DNA of 64,000 bases from contig CAZSBB010000018.1 in NCBI GenBank assembly GCA_964605235.1, positions 1 through 64,000 on the forward strand, in the 5' to 3' direction. This document shows, piece after piece, positions 17,867 to 26,333 of the stretch; positions within the stretch are counted from its first letter, which is position 1, and every line of letters starts with the position of its first letter. This DNA comes from CAZSBB01 sp964605235 (GTDB lineage Bacteria; Planctomycetota; Phycisphaerae; Phycisphaerales; Phycisphaeraceae). A model generated the notes under the pieces. It made no database searches. It saw only the letters and a program-made list of their open reading frames with translations, and was not told the origin of the DNA. The position numbers were made by a program, and so were the translations under genes.

Positions 17867-19153
17867 ATGGCGCCCTTCTCCCTTCCGCTCGCCAACGAGC
17901 AGCTTATCAACCAGGCCCCGGACGCACCCCCGTTGCGCTTGCTGTTCTGGGAAACCACAGCCGCGTGCAATCTGGCGTGCGTGCATTGTCGTCGGCTGGA
18001 CGTGTCCCAGCAGCTCATGAACGACGACCTGACCACCGCCCAGGCGACGCAGCTCATCCAGAGCCTGCCGCAGACCGGTCGGCCGATCCTCGTCTTCTCC
18101 GGCGGGGAACCCATGATGCGCCCCGACCTGTTCGACCTGGCGCAAACCGCCACCGCTGCCGGCCTGCCCATCGCCCTGGCGACCAACGGCACCATCATGG
18201 ATGAGCGCATCAGCCAGCGCATCGTCGACGTCGGCTTCCGCCGGGTCTCCATGAGCCTCGACGGCCCGTCCGCCGACACGCACGATGTCTTCCGCGGCAT
18301 CCCCGGCGCGTTTGAATCCACCATCCGGGGCTTCAAGGAACTGCAACGCCGCGGCATGTCCATGCAGATCAACAGCACCATCACCCAGCACAATCTGCAT
18401 CTGCTCGATCAGCTTTACGTGCTGGCGCTGGAACTGGGCGCCGACGCGCTGCACCTGTTCATGCTGGTGCCGGTGGGCTGCGGCATGGAGCTGAGCGACG
18501 ACGTCAAGCTTTCGCCGCGCGAGTATGAAGCGGCGCTCAACTGGATCTACAGCCGGTCGCAGGAAAATCGCATTCACATGAAAGCCACCTGCGCCCCGCA
18601 CTACTTCCGCGTGCGCGAGCAACGCGATCGCCGGCGCTGGGAACACTACGGCAACTCGGTCAACGTGAAACCCAAGCAGCCGGCTGGTCATCCGGGGGGT
18701 CATCCGGGGGGTCATCCGGGGGGACATCCGGGGGGACATCCCGGTGGTCATGCGAAGGGGCATCCCGGAGGACATCCTGGCGGGCATCCGGGGGGACATC
18801 CGGGGGGGCATCCGGGAAGTCAACCGGGGGCGGATTTCCAGGCGGTGACGAAAGGTTGCCTGGCGGGTGAAGCGGTGTGCTTCGTGTCGCACACGGGCGA
18901 GGTGTTCCCCTGCGGGTACCTGCCGGTGTCCAGCGGCAACGTCAAGACCACGCCGTTCCCCACCATCTGGCGAAACAGCCGCATCTTCAACGAGCTGCGC
19001 AACGGCAGCAATATCCACGGCAAGTGTCACGTCTGCGAATACCGTCAGAACTGCATGGGCTGCCGCGCCCGGGCGTATGCCGAGACGGGCGACTACCTGG
19101 CGCAGGAACCGCAGTGCGACTACATCCCGCGCAAGTTGCAGAAAAAAGTGTGA
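17867..19153 (+). CDS. AhbD-like radical SAM haem b synthase with a GHPG repeat insert
   Basis: 428 aa. The radical SAM cluster motif is C34xxxC38xxC41 in TTAACNLACVHCR, followed by FSGGEPMMRPD and SLDGPS. After residue ~320 comes a Cys-rich SPASM-like region: KGCLAG, FPCGYLPVSSGNV, CHVCEYRQNCMGCRARA and EPQCDYIP. The order matches AhbD, which oxidatively decarboxylates two propionates of Fe-coproporphyrin III to vinyl groups to make haem b; the related NirJ/AhbC group cannot be excluded. Unusual: residues 274-317 are eleven GHPG tetrads (one is GHAK) with 11 His, set between the two parts. AAGGAG 8 nt before the ATG fixes the start. No other ahb gene is nearby. Confidence 0.8.
   Translation: MAPFSLPLANEQLINQAPDAPPLRLLFWETTAACNLACVHCRRLDVSQQLMNDDLTTAQATQLIQSLPQTGRPILVFSGGEPMMRPDLFDLAQTATAAGLPIALATNGTIMDERISQRIVDVGFRRVSMSLDGPSADTHDVFRGIPGAFESTIRGFKELQRRGMSMQINSTITQHNLHLLDQLYVLALELGADALHLFMLVPVGCGMELSDDVKLSPREYEAALNWIYSRSQENRIHMKATCAPHYFRVREQRDRRRWEHYGNSVNVKPKQPAGHPGGHPGGHPGGHPGGHPGGHAKGHPGGHPGGHPGGHPGGHPGSQPGADFQAVTKGCLAGEAVCFVSHTGEVFPCGYLPVSSGNVKTTPFPTIWRNSRIFNELRNGSNIHGKCHVCEYRQNCMGCRARAYAETGDYLAQEPQCDYIPRKLQKKV
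18686..18817 (+). repeat. 12-bp tandem repeat x11 coding for GHPG
   Basis: Eleven in-frame copies of GGTCATCCGGGG-like units. Third positions vary (GGT/GGA/GGG, CCG/CCC/CCT), so the protein repeat is conserved while the DNA has drifted. That suggests selection for the peptide rather than a fresh replication slip. Confidence 0.95.
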
Positions 19154-19208
19154 CCGCGCGCCCGCGCACGCAGGCGCTGATCAACAACCCCACGACAACG
19201 CATTCCGA

Positions 19209-19231
19209 TTTAGCCCCGGGTCATTGACCCG
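19209..19231 (+). terminator. Hairpin between convergent ahbD-like and alr genes
   Basis: AGCCCCGGGTCA / TGACCCGGGGCT followed by GATTGTTT. A stable stem with a weak T-rich tail, suited to end both converging transcripts. Confidence 0.6.
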
Positions 19232-19266
19232 GGGCTGATTGTTTCAACCCCGGGACAACATTCCGC

Positions 19267-20457
19267 TCACCCCACGTACATCCGGGGCACATGCGCCGCG
19301 ATGCGCGTCAGCAGTTCATAGCAATGCGACTGCGCCAATTCCGCCAGGCGTGGCAGCGCAGCGGGCGAGGCGGGATCATCGCTGTACAGCACCACTTCGC
19401 TGCCCACTGTAACCGACGCAGGCAGGTCGGTCAGGTCCACCACAATCTGGTCCATGCTCACGCGCCCCAGCACCGGGGCGCACGCCTGCGGCCGACGCGG
19501 GACGCTGGGGATCGCCACCACGCCGCGGCCGCTGAGCGCCAGCGGATAGCCGTCGGCGTAACCGACGGGAATGACGCCCAGCCGGCTGGCGCGGGTCAGC
19601 GTATGCGTGCGGGCGTAACCCACGGCCGCGCCGGCTTCGTAGTGGTTCACCTGCACCAGACGGCTCACCCAGCGCGCCATCGGCGCCAGCGTCACCTCCT
19701 TGCCGTGCTCGCCTTGCACGTAGTGGTAGCCATACAACCCCAGCCCCACGCGCACGCAATGCCGCAGCGTGGCGTCATGCCGCAGCACAGCATCGGTGTT
19801 CGCCAGATGTATCTGCACGCCTTCGGGCAACCGCAACTGCGCCAGCAGGTCGTCAAGCACCCGCAACTGGGCGTGGGTGAAACGCTCGTCTTCCTCTCCG
19901 CTGGCGGACAGGTGGGTGTACAAACCCGCCAGCCCCAGCTCGTCACAATTGAGCAGTTTTGACCACGCCGCTGCCGCCTGATCCGGCCGCAGCCCCGCGC
20001 GGCTCATGCCGGTGTCCACATGCACATGCACCGGCAAACGCAAAGCATGCTGCTGCGCCAACTGCGCCAGGGCGTCAATGTGTTCGAGCGCCTGAACGCT
20101 CACGTGCAGCCGCCCCGCCCGCGCCAGCGGCAGCAGCGGATCGTCGGCGGACAGTTGCCACAGCGGCGCCAGCAGGAGGATGGTCGCTTCGTCCCCCAGT
20201 TCAACCTGTTCGACCAGCACCCGCGCCTGGGCGGGCGCGTAGACCGCCAGTTGCGTGACCTGCTGACTGAGGAGACGGCGGGTGATCGCGGGGGCGCCCA
20301 GCCCGTAGGCATTGGCTTTGACCACCGCGCACACGGCGGCGGGGCGCGCGGGCTGCGCCTGCAGCAGCCGGTGGCGCAGGTGCGCCAGGTTGGCGTCGAG
20401 CGCGGCGAGGTTGACGCGCAGGTGGCTGTGTTCGAGTTGCGGGTGGCTGGCGTTCAC
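19267..20457 (-). CDS. alr: Alanine racemase
   Basis: 396 aa from the GTG at 20457. The PLP lysine is K47 in VVKANAYGLG; HVDTGMSR, LANTDA, VGLGLYG, AAVGYARTHTL, VIPVGYADGYP and GRVSMDQIVVDLT are all present, including the catalytic Tyr of the C-terminal domain. The enzyme makes D-alanine for peptidoglycan. The frame stays open upstream to 20643, but that extension lacks family similarity. GTG codons at 20457 and 20517 are both possible and neither has a clear ribosome site; a TATTCT hexamer lies between them, favouring 20457. Confidence 0.88.
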   Translation of the reverse strand: MNASHPQLEHSHLRVNLAALDANLAHLRHRLLQAQPARPAAVCAVVKANAYGLGAPAITRRLLSQQVTQLAVYAPAQARVLVEQVELGDEATILLLAPLWQLSADDPLLPLARAGRLHVSVQALEHIDALAQLAQQHALRLPVHVHVDTGMSRAGLRPDQAAAAWSKLLNCDELGLAGLYTHLSASGEEDERFTHAQLRVLDDLLAQLRLPEGVQIHLANTDAVLRHDATLRHCVRVGLGLYGYHYVQGEHGKEVTLAPMARWVSRLVQVNHYEAGAAVGYARTHTLTRASRLGVIPVGYADGYPLALSGRGVVAIPSVPRRPQACAPVLGRVSMDQIVVDLTDLPASVTVGSEVVLYSDDPASPAALPRLAELAQSHCYELLTRIAAHVPRMYVG

Positions 20458-20703
20458 GGCTGCGGCTGTGCGGGCGGAGTGGTTTGGGCTAGAATACCGT
20501 GCTTGTCGCCCGCGCACGATGGGACCGTGTCGGGTGCTGAGTGGATGGTGCCCAGGGTTGTCCGCCCGCTCACCCGGTGAGACAAACCTCGGCACTGCAC
20601 ACTCAGCACCCTTCAATCGACTTCGCGCCGGGCAGGCCCGCACCTTTCATGTGAGCGTTCGGGCCGATTTTCCCCTATTTCTGGCGCAGGAGTGTGTCCG
20701 TCC

Positions 20704-22095
20704 ATGTCCGACTCGTCCCCCAGTGAAACCGAAAACGACCTACCCTTTCCCCCTGCTTTTGTCGCCCTGGGCTTGCGCAACAGCGTGCTCAAAGGCGTCG
20801 CCCACGCCGGCTTCGCCGAGCCGACCGACATCCAGCGCGAGCTGATCCCCATCGCGCTGACCGGCGTCGACGCCATCGGCCAGGCGCGCACCGGCACCGG
20901 CAAGACCGCGGCGTTCGGCCTGCCCATCCTGCACAACGCCGACCCCGACGTGCCCATGCAGGCGCTGATCCTCGTGCCCACCCGCGAACTCGCCGCCCAG
21001 GTTTCCGCCGAGCTGGACCAACTGGGCAAGTTCACCCCCATCCGCTCGGTCTGCATCATCGGCGGGGAATCCATCGCCAGCCAGAGCCGCTCGCTCAAGA
21101 AAGGCGTCCACATCCTCGTGGGCACCCCCGGCCGGGTCATGGACATGTACGACCGCCGGCAGATCAACTTCGACCGCCTGCGCTTCGTCGTGCTCGATGA
21201 AGTCGACCGCATGCTCGACATCGGCTTCCGCGAAGACATCCGCAACATCCTGGGCAAAATCAAATGCGCCCATCAGACCATCTTCGTCTCCGCCACCGTC
21301 GATGAGCAGATCGAACGCCTGGCGCGGCAGTTCCTCCAGCCCAATGTGCAGAAAATCAGCGTCACCGGCGAAGTGCTCACCGTCTCGCTGGTGGATCAGA
21401 AGTACCTGACCGTCCAGCCGTGGGACAAGCGCCCCCTGCTGCTCCACCTGCTCAAACACGAGCAGCCCGACACCACCATCGTCTTCTGCAAGACCAAGGC
21501 GACCGTGCACAAGCTGACCAAATACCTGCGCGACAAAGGCGTGGAAGCCCGGGAAATCCACGGCGACATGCAGCAGGGCAAACGCAACACGGTGATGAAA
21601 TCCCTGCGCTCGGGCAACCTGAGCGTGCTGGTGGCGTCGGACCTGGCGGCCCGGGGCCTGGACGTGGAGCACATCTCGCATGTGATCAACTACGACGTGC
21701 CCGAAGACCCGGAAATCTACATCCACCGCATCGGCCGCACCGCTCGCGCGGGTCGGCGGGGCAACGCGTGGAGCTTCGTCACCCCCGATGATGGCGCGCT
21801 GCTGACCAACATCGAAAAGCTTGCCGGGGTCATGATTGAAAAGATGGAGTACCCGGACTTCAAACCCTCCGAGCCGCCCGAGGAACACCGCGAAGCCGCC
21901 CGTCAGCACAAGGAACGCACGGAGCCGAAGGTCGCCCAGAGCGTCGAGCAGCGCATGAGCGGGCGCGTGCTGGCGCCGCATCTGCAGGGCCTCACCGAGG
22001 CACAGCTCAAGGCGATGTTCCCCGACGGCGTGATCCCCAGCGGCAAGCCGCCGACCAACATCGGCGGGCGGTTCCGCACCCGGCGCAGCGACTGA
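20704..22095 (+). CDS. DEAD-box-family ATP-dependent RNA helicase (DEVD variant)
   Basis: 463 aa. Helicase motifs in order: Q-motif region PTDIQRELIP, I ARTGTGKTAAF, Ia PTRELAAQV, Ib TPGRVMDMY, II VLDEVDRML, III VSATV, IV IVFCKTK, V ASDLAARGLDVE, VI HRIGRTARAGRRG. Motif II reads DEVD rather than DEAD. The protein unwinds RNA with ATP; RhlE/CshA-like roles in ribosome assembly or mRNA decay are typical. AGGAG 11 nt before ATG 20704 supports this start over the GTG at 20692. The C-terminal tail is short and charged. Confidence 0.92.
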   Translation: MSDSSPSETENDLPFPPAFVALGLRNSVLKGVAHAGFAEPTDIQRELIPIALTGVDAIGQARTGTGKTAAFGLPILHNADPDVPMQALILVPTRELAAQVSAELDQLGKFTPIRSVCIIGGESIASQSRSLKKGVHILVGTPGRVMDMYDRRQINFDRLRFVVLDEVDRMLDIGFREDIRNILGKIKCAHQTIFVSATVDEQIERLARQFLQPNVQKISVTGEVLTVSLVDQKYLTVQPWDKRPLLLHLLKHEQPDTTIVFCKTKATVHKLTKYLRDKGVEAREIHGDMQQGKRNTVMKSLRSGNLSVLVASDLAARGLDVEHISHVINYDVPEDPEIYIHRIGRTARAGRRGNAWSFVTPDDGALLTNIEKLAGVMIEKMEYPDFKPSEPPEEHREAARQHKERTEPKVAQSVEQRMSGRVLAPHLQGLTEAQLKAMFPDGVIPSGKPPTNIGGRFRTRRSD

Positions 22096-22174
22096 CGCAG
22101 CCCACGCCGACGCGCCGGCTTCACCAGCGGGCATCGCCCCGGATCTCGCCCGGAGCGATGGCGGCGTGGCTGGG

Positions 22175-22870
22175 CTAGTGTGGCGCGGTGCGCCGCCGCA
22201 GATAGATCGCCTGCCGCCACGCCAGGTACAGCATGCCGGTGCTCAGGCACCCCCCAGCCGCGACCCACAGCGCCGCCATGCCCAGCAGGGTGTGGGCGAT
22301 GGCGCCGACCAGTCCGCCGCCGAAGAATCCCAGCAGCAGCGTCAGCAGGAAGAACAGTTGCCAGCCGTGGACGCGCTGGCCGCGGAGCAGGTGGCCCAGT
22401 TGGATGCCCAGGTCGGTCATCACGCCGGTCATATGGGTGGTGCGAATGACCAGGCCGTGGTAGCTGGCGGCCATGGCGTTCTGCAGGCCGCACGCCAGCG
22501 CCGCGACGCTGGTGGCCCAGAGGTTGGCGCGGACCGCCAGCAGCGCGCTGGCGCACAGCAGCAGTCCTTCGCCGATGAGCACCACGCCGTAGCGTCGTCC
22601 GGGTTTGAGGTGACGATCACCGATGACCGCGCCCGAGATGATCGCCCCGACCAGAAACGCGGCGACGATGCCGGCGATCTGCATGAACTCCACCATCTTG
22701 TGGGTGGTCATGTCGATCGCCAGATGCGACAACGGCCCGGTGATATGGCTGACCGGCACGTGGTAGAGATTGAGCATCAGCACATTGACGTAGCCCGCCA
22801 ATCCCGCCAGTCCGACCCCGCCCGCCAGCAACCACCAACGTGACGTGTTGTCGGGCAGACGGTGCGGCAT
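22175..22870 (-). CDS. DUF1275 (YoaK) family membrane protein
   Basis: 231 aa with six or so hydrophobic segments. Family blocks are visible: an early AGYVNVLMLN segment, HITGPLS, then ACGLQNAMAASYHGLVIRTT with HMTGVMTDLGIQLG. The family is of unknown function and lies in the inner membrane. Convergent with the helicase gene and 14 bp downstream of ppa on the same strand, so probably co-transcribed with it. Confidence 0.8.
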   Translation of the reverse strand: MPHRLPDNTSRWWLLAGGVGLAGLAGYVNVLMLNLYHVPVSHITGPLSHLAIDMTTHKMVEFMQIAGIVAAFLVGAIISGAVIGDRHLKPGRRYGVVLIGEGLLLCASALLAVRANLWATSVAALACGLQNAMAASYHGLVIRTTHMTGVMTDLGIQLGHLLRGQRVHGWQLFFLLTLLLGFFGGGLVGAIAHTLLGMAALWVAAGGCLSTGMLYLAWRQAIYLRRRTAPH

Positions 22871-22884
22871 GGGAGAATCTCAGC

Positions 22885-23604
22885 TTACTTGCGCTTGCGT
22901 GTGGGAGCCTTGACGGTTTTCGTTTTGGTTTTGGCGGAGGTCGGGGTGGTGGCGGCAACGGGCCTGGATTTGCCGGCGCGCGGGGCGACGGGCGCGGCGG
23001 AGGTCGGGGCGACGAGTTGAGGCTGCTTCACTTTTTTCGGATCGCGCACCCCGCCGACCTGGCCTTTGTTTTTCTGGTAGCGCGTGATGGATTCGAGAAT
23101 CTCCAGCCGCGCCTGGTCCACGTTTTCCCAGCCCTGGGTCTTGACCTCCCCGCCGGTGCCTTCCAGTTGCTTGTAGGTGGCGAAGAAGTGTTCGACCTCG
23201 CGCAGGAAGTGCGGGGGCACGCGCCACAGGTCGTGGTGCTCGGCGAAAATCGGGTCGGTGTTGGGCACCGCCAGGATTTTGTAGTCGTCGGAACCCTTGT
23301 CGGTCATGCGGAAAATGCCCAGCGGGCGGGCTTCGATCAGACAGCCGCAGAAGGTCGGCTCGTTGACCATCACCAGCACGTCCAGCGGGTCGCCGTCGTC
23401 GGCGAGGGTCTGGGGAATGAAGCCATAGTCGCCCGGATAGTGCGCCGAGGAATAGAGGTAACGATCCAGCCGCAGCAGGCCGGTGGCTTTGTCGACCTCG
23501 AACTTGCTGCGCCGGCCCTTGGGAATTTCCACGATGACGTTGATGACCTCCGGCGGATTGGCGCCAGGCGGGACCATCATGAATCGGTTGGGCATCAGTT
23601 CCAT
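22885..23604 (-). CDS. ppa: Inorganic pyrophosphatase with a basic C-terminal tail
   Basis: 239 aa. Family I PPase signatures: NVIVEIPKG, YPGDYGFIPQT and DDGDPLDVLVM (metal-binding Asp), then a Lys-rich helix. It hydrolyses pyrophosphate and so drives biosynthesis. After the ~180-residue catalytic core comes a ~55-residue tail rich in K, T, P and A (ending in APTRKRK), not part of usual PPases and probably disordered. ATG 23604 starts the conserved protein; the frame stays open upstream to 23790, overlapping the divergent kinase-like gene, and is rejected as coding. Confidence 0.9.
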   Translation of the reverse strand: MELMPNRFMMVPPGANPPEVINVIVEIPKGRRSKFEVDKATGLLRLDRYLYSSAHYPGDYGFIPQTLADDGDPLDVLVMVNEPTFCGCLIEARPLGIFRMTDKGSDDYKILAVPNTDPIFAEHHDLWRVPPHFLREVEHFFATYKQLEGTGGEVKTQGWENVDQARLEILESITRYQKNKGQVGGVRDPKKVKQPQLVAPTSAAPVAPRAGKSRPVAATTPTSAKTKTKTVKAPTRKRK

Positions 23605-23682
23605 GGGGCTTCGGCGGGGCCGCTCCGGGGATAGGGTGACTGCGCGAAAGGGGCAGATGATAGCGACGTGGACGCGGCTGTC

Positions 23683-23701
23683 TATAATCGCCCCCCACAT
23701 G
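23683..23701 (+). promoter_or_regulatory. TATAAT ten nucleotides before an ATG
   Basis: TATAAT at 23683-23688 lies 10 nt before the start codon at 23699, so the transcript would be leaderless or have a leader of only a few nt. No good -35 hexamer is seen. Confidence 0.5.
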
Positions 23702-24580
23702 ACCGCCCCCCACCCCACCGCCAGCGGCAAGCCCCGTCCCCAGCTCTTTCGCGCGCTGGGGCGCGGCGAACCCCCCGAACAACTGACCACGCCCGGCGGC
23801 AGCTACGTGCGCGCCAACATCTACAAGCACGATTCCTGGGCCGCCACCGCCCGCTATGAACGCATCGGCGACGGCCCCGGCTGCCCCGCCCTGGTGTGCA
23901 AATTCAACCGCCAGCAACCGATTTTCCTCCTGCCCATGAAATGGTTAGGAAGACGCCTGGCGCGCCGGGAAACCGCGGTGCTCGAGCGCATGGCGGATTG
24001 CCCGTGGATTCCCAATTCCTGCGGCCCCATCAGCGTCGACGGCGTGGTGCAAACCCATGCCGCCGGCCACGACTTCATCCCCGGAAGGCCGCTGGGCCGC
24101 CGCGACCATGTCGAGCCGGCGTTTTTTAACACCTTTCGCGCATTGCTCGATCAGCTCCACGCCGCGGACATCGCCTACGTGGACCTCAACAAACCCGAGA
24201 ACATCATCCTCGGCGACGACGGCCTGCCCTATCTGGTCGACTTCCAGATCAGCTACATGCTGCCCCGCCGGTTCCCCGGCAACAATATTTTCTCACGCCT
24301 GCTGCTGCGCATCCTCCAGCGCAGCGACTGGTATCACTTCTTCAAACATCACATCCGCCTGCGCCCGGACCTGCTGCCCGAACACGAGCGCGACATCAAC
24401 CGTCTGCGCCCGTGGTGGATCCGCATGTGGCGGCTGATCGCCACCCCCTTCCGCGAAACCCGGCGCCGGCTGCTGGTGCTCGCCGGCGTGCGCAAGGGCA
24501 CCGGCAAACGCGAGACGGAATACGACCCGGAAGACGCGGTGCGAAGGCAGATGGAATCGTCCGCAACCGATCGGCGGTAA
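23699..24580 (+). CDS. Protein-kinase-like fold protein (APH/Kdo-kinase type)
   Basis: 293 aa. The catalytic loop reads D162-L-N-K165-P-E-N168 and the metal-binding motif is D181-F-Q instead of DFG. Upstream LVCKF may hold the ATP-binding lysine. The small size, a basic C-terminal region (RETRRRLLVL) and the absence of a Gly-rich loop of Ser/Thr-kinase type fit lipopolysaccharide-core, Kdo or aminoglycoside phosphotransferase-like kinases rather than signalling kinases. The substrate is unknown. Start chosen on TATAAT spacing and the end of upstream overlap with ppa. A REP-like hairpin follows at once. Confidence 0.65.
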   Translation: MTAPHPTASGKPRPQLFRALGRGEPPEQLTTPGGSYVRANIYKHDSWAATARYERIGDGPGCPALVCKFNRQQPIFLLPMKWLGRRLARRETAVLERMADCPWIPNSCGPISVDGVVQTHAAGHDFIPGRPLGRRDHVEPAFFNTFRALLDQLHAADIAYVDLNKPENIILGDDGLPYLVDFQISYMLPRRFPGNNIFSRLLLRILQRSDWYHFFKHHIRLRPDLLPEHERDINRLRPWWIRMWRLIATPFRETRRRLLVLAGVRKGTGKRETEYDPEDAVRRQMESSATDRR

Positions 24581-24586
24581 GTGTAT

Positions 24587-24615
24587 TTAGCCCCCGGCGA
24601 GTCGCCGGGGGCTGA
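24587..24615. repeat. REP-like hairpin (TTAGCC..GGCTGA family), copy 3
   Basis: TTAGCCCCCGGCGA / TCGCCGGGGGCTGA, 6 bp after the kinase-like stop codon, in a convergent gap. Confidence 0.65.
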
Positions 24616-24642
24616 CTGAAATCGGTGGTGAATAGCACCAAC

Positions 24643-26283
24643 CTACCGCCCCACATCCGCCAGCACGCGCTCGGTCAGCTCCCAGAAGGATTGCTCACGG
24701 AACGGCGTGGCGCAGCCGGCCAAGCCCCCGTGCCGCTGCACATGCTGGTTCCAGTGCGACTGCGCTGAAAGCAACCGTCGGCGGGTCTGCTCCGCTTCGC
24801 CCGCATCCCGGCTGTGTTTCCACCGGCGATAGCTCGCCAGCCCGCCCAGAAAATCCCGCAGCGCCGCAAACAGCGACTCGGCGTACAGCAACGTGTGCAC
24901 CAGCGGCTCAAGCGTGCCGCGGTTTTCATCCTTCATGCTCTGCTGCAAAGCCGCCCGGCCCTCGGACAACTCGCTGACCGCCTGCTGCTTTTCCTGCACC
25001 ATTTCATCCAACTGCTGCTCAGGCAAACGCTGCACCAGCCGCCACGCCGACTCGGCGTCCAGCAGATCGTCCTGAATCCAGTCGGCGTTGGGATGCCACG
25101 GGTCCTTCTTGTTGCGGGCGAACGGCCCGATGTAAAAACCCTTGAGCACGACCTGCGGCGAGTCGCCCAGGATCTTCTTCACCGCCGCCGCCGTCTGCGG
25201 ATCCTTCACCCCCAGACGCTCGGCAATCCAACTGTCCGCCAACTGCTGCGGGTCCACTTCCGGGTCCTGCGCCAAGCGCGGCACGGCATACACATTGGCG
25301 TCGATCCAATGCTCGTTGCGGATGAACGGGCCGCCCCAGCCGCCGCCCCGCACCCACGCCCACAGCCCCGCCAGGTTGATCTGGTGGCTCACCTCGCGCA
25401 GGCCGCCCGACCCGCTCTCGGGCATGCCGTCGCGCCACAGCGGCGCCTGCCAGTTGGGGATGCCGCCTTTGCCTTCAAACTCGCGCTGGCATTGCAGTTC
25501 ATAAATCACCGGCCGTTTGCCCGTCTGCAGGCTGCACGGGTTCCACTGCTGATGACGCCAGAAGTCGGTGTGCGTGAACTTGAAGCTGAGGATGAAGCGA
25601 TCATCCTCCTCCGGCCCGGGTAAACGCTCCATCACCCGCTGGCACAACTCGACCGAATCATGCAGGGCGTTGGGACGCACGTTCCACGCCCGGGCGATCA
25701 GCCGGAGGTTCATCTGCTCGACCACCAGATGATGGAAATGCGTGAGCACGCGCACAATGCGATCCGCCCGGCCCATCTGGCTGCAGCGGGCGCAGTGCGG
25801 CACGTAAATGTCGTTGCCCACGAGGTACGGCAACCGCGCCGCGTCGTTGTCGCCGATGCGCAGCACCACGCCATCCACCGGCGGAAGCTGGCTCAGCAGG
25901 TTCTGCAACGCCCGGCCGCAGCGTTCGAGCGTCGCATCGCTGGCGGGACACAGCATGTCCGGGCGATTCCGGCAAATGTACTGCGACGGCTTTTCCTCGA
26001 CGATGTTGGTCGCCAGGCTCAGCGCGTCATAGGTCAGATACACCGCGAGCCTGGCGGCGCGCTGTTCCTCGATCCACGCCCGCAGCTTGTCCTGCTGCTG
26101 GGCGACCCAGCGGCGCATCTCGCCCGAGCCGACGCTGTCGGGAGAGTCGATCCCCGACAGCCCGGTGGTGCCGTAGAAGACGCTGCCGTTGTACCCGAGC
26201 TGCGCCAGATGGCGCGCGTCGCGGTAGCGCGTGGCGGCGGAGGGTTCGCCGGGGTTGTCCAGAATGGTCGCCAGGACCAGCAT
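24643..26283 (-). CDS. Uncharacterised protein, distantly alpha-glucuronidase (GH67)-like
   Basis: 546 aa. A central region with VDGVVLRIGD, LSFKFTHTDFW and VIYELQCQREFEGKGG, then PNWQAPLWRDGMPES, recalls the GH67 alpha-glucuronidase layout in which ELQITQEYLG and PMWKE blocks follow an Asp/Glu-bearing strand. The C-terminal third is helical. No signal peptide is seen, so it would act in the cytoplasm. A role in trimming uronic acid from imported oligosaccharides is an inference; catalytic residues cannot be assigned with confidence. It lies upstream of neither a transporter nor a regulator; the DUF1802 gene is 50 bp upstream on the same strand. Confidence 0.5.
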   Translation of the reverse strand: MLVLATILDNPGEPSAATRYRDARHLAQLGYNGSVFYGTTGLSGIDSPDSVGSGEMRRWVAQQQDKLRAWIEEQRAARLAVYLTYDALSLATNIVEEKPSQYICRNRPDMLCPASDATLERCGRALQNLLSQLPPVDGVVLRIGDNDAARLPYLVGNDIYVPHCARCSQMGRADRIVRVLTHFHHLVVEQMNLRLIARAWNVRPNALHDSVELCQRVMERLPGPEEDDRFILSFKFTHTDFWRHQQWNPCSLQTGKRPVIYELQCQREFEGKGGIPNWQAPLWRDGMPESGSGGLREVSHQINLAGLWAWVRGGGWGGPFIRNEHWIDANVYAVPRLAQDPEVDPQQLADSWIAERLGVKDPQTAAAVKKILGDSPQVVLKGFYIGPFARNKKDPWHPNADWIQDDLLDAESAWRLVQRLPEQQLDEMVQEKQQAVSELSEGRAALQQSMKDENRGTLEPLVHTLLYAESLFAALRDFLGGLASYRRWKHSRDAGEAEQTRRRLLSAQSHWNQHVQRHGGLAGCATPFREQSFWELTERVLADVGR

Positions 26284-26333
26284 GAATCAGGTTGTACCGC
26301 AGCGGCGCACCGTGGGCAACCAATGCGGCGCGG

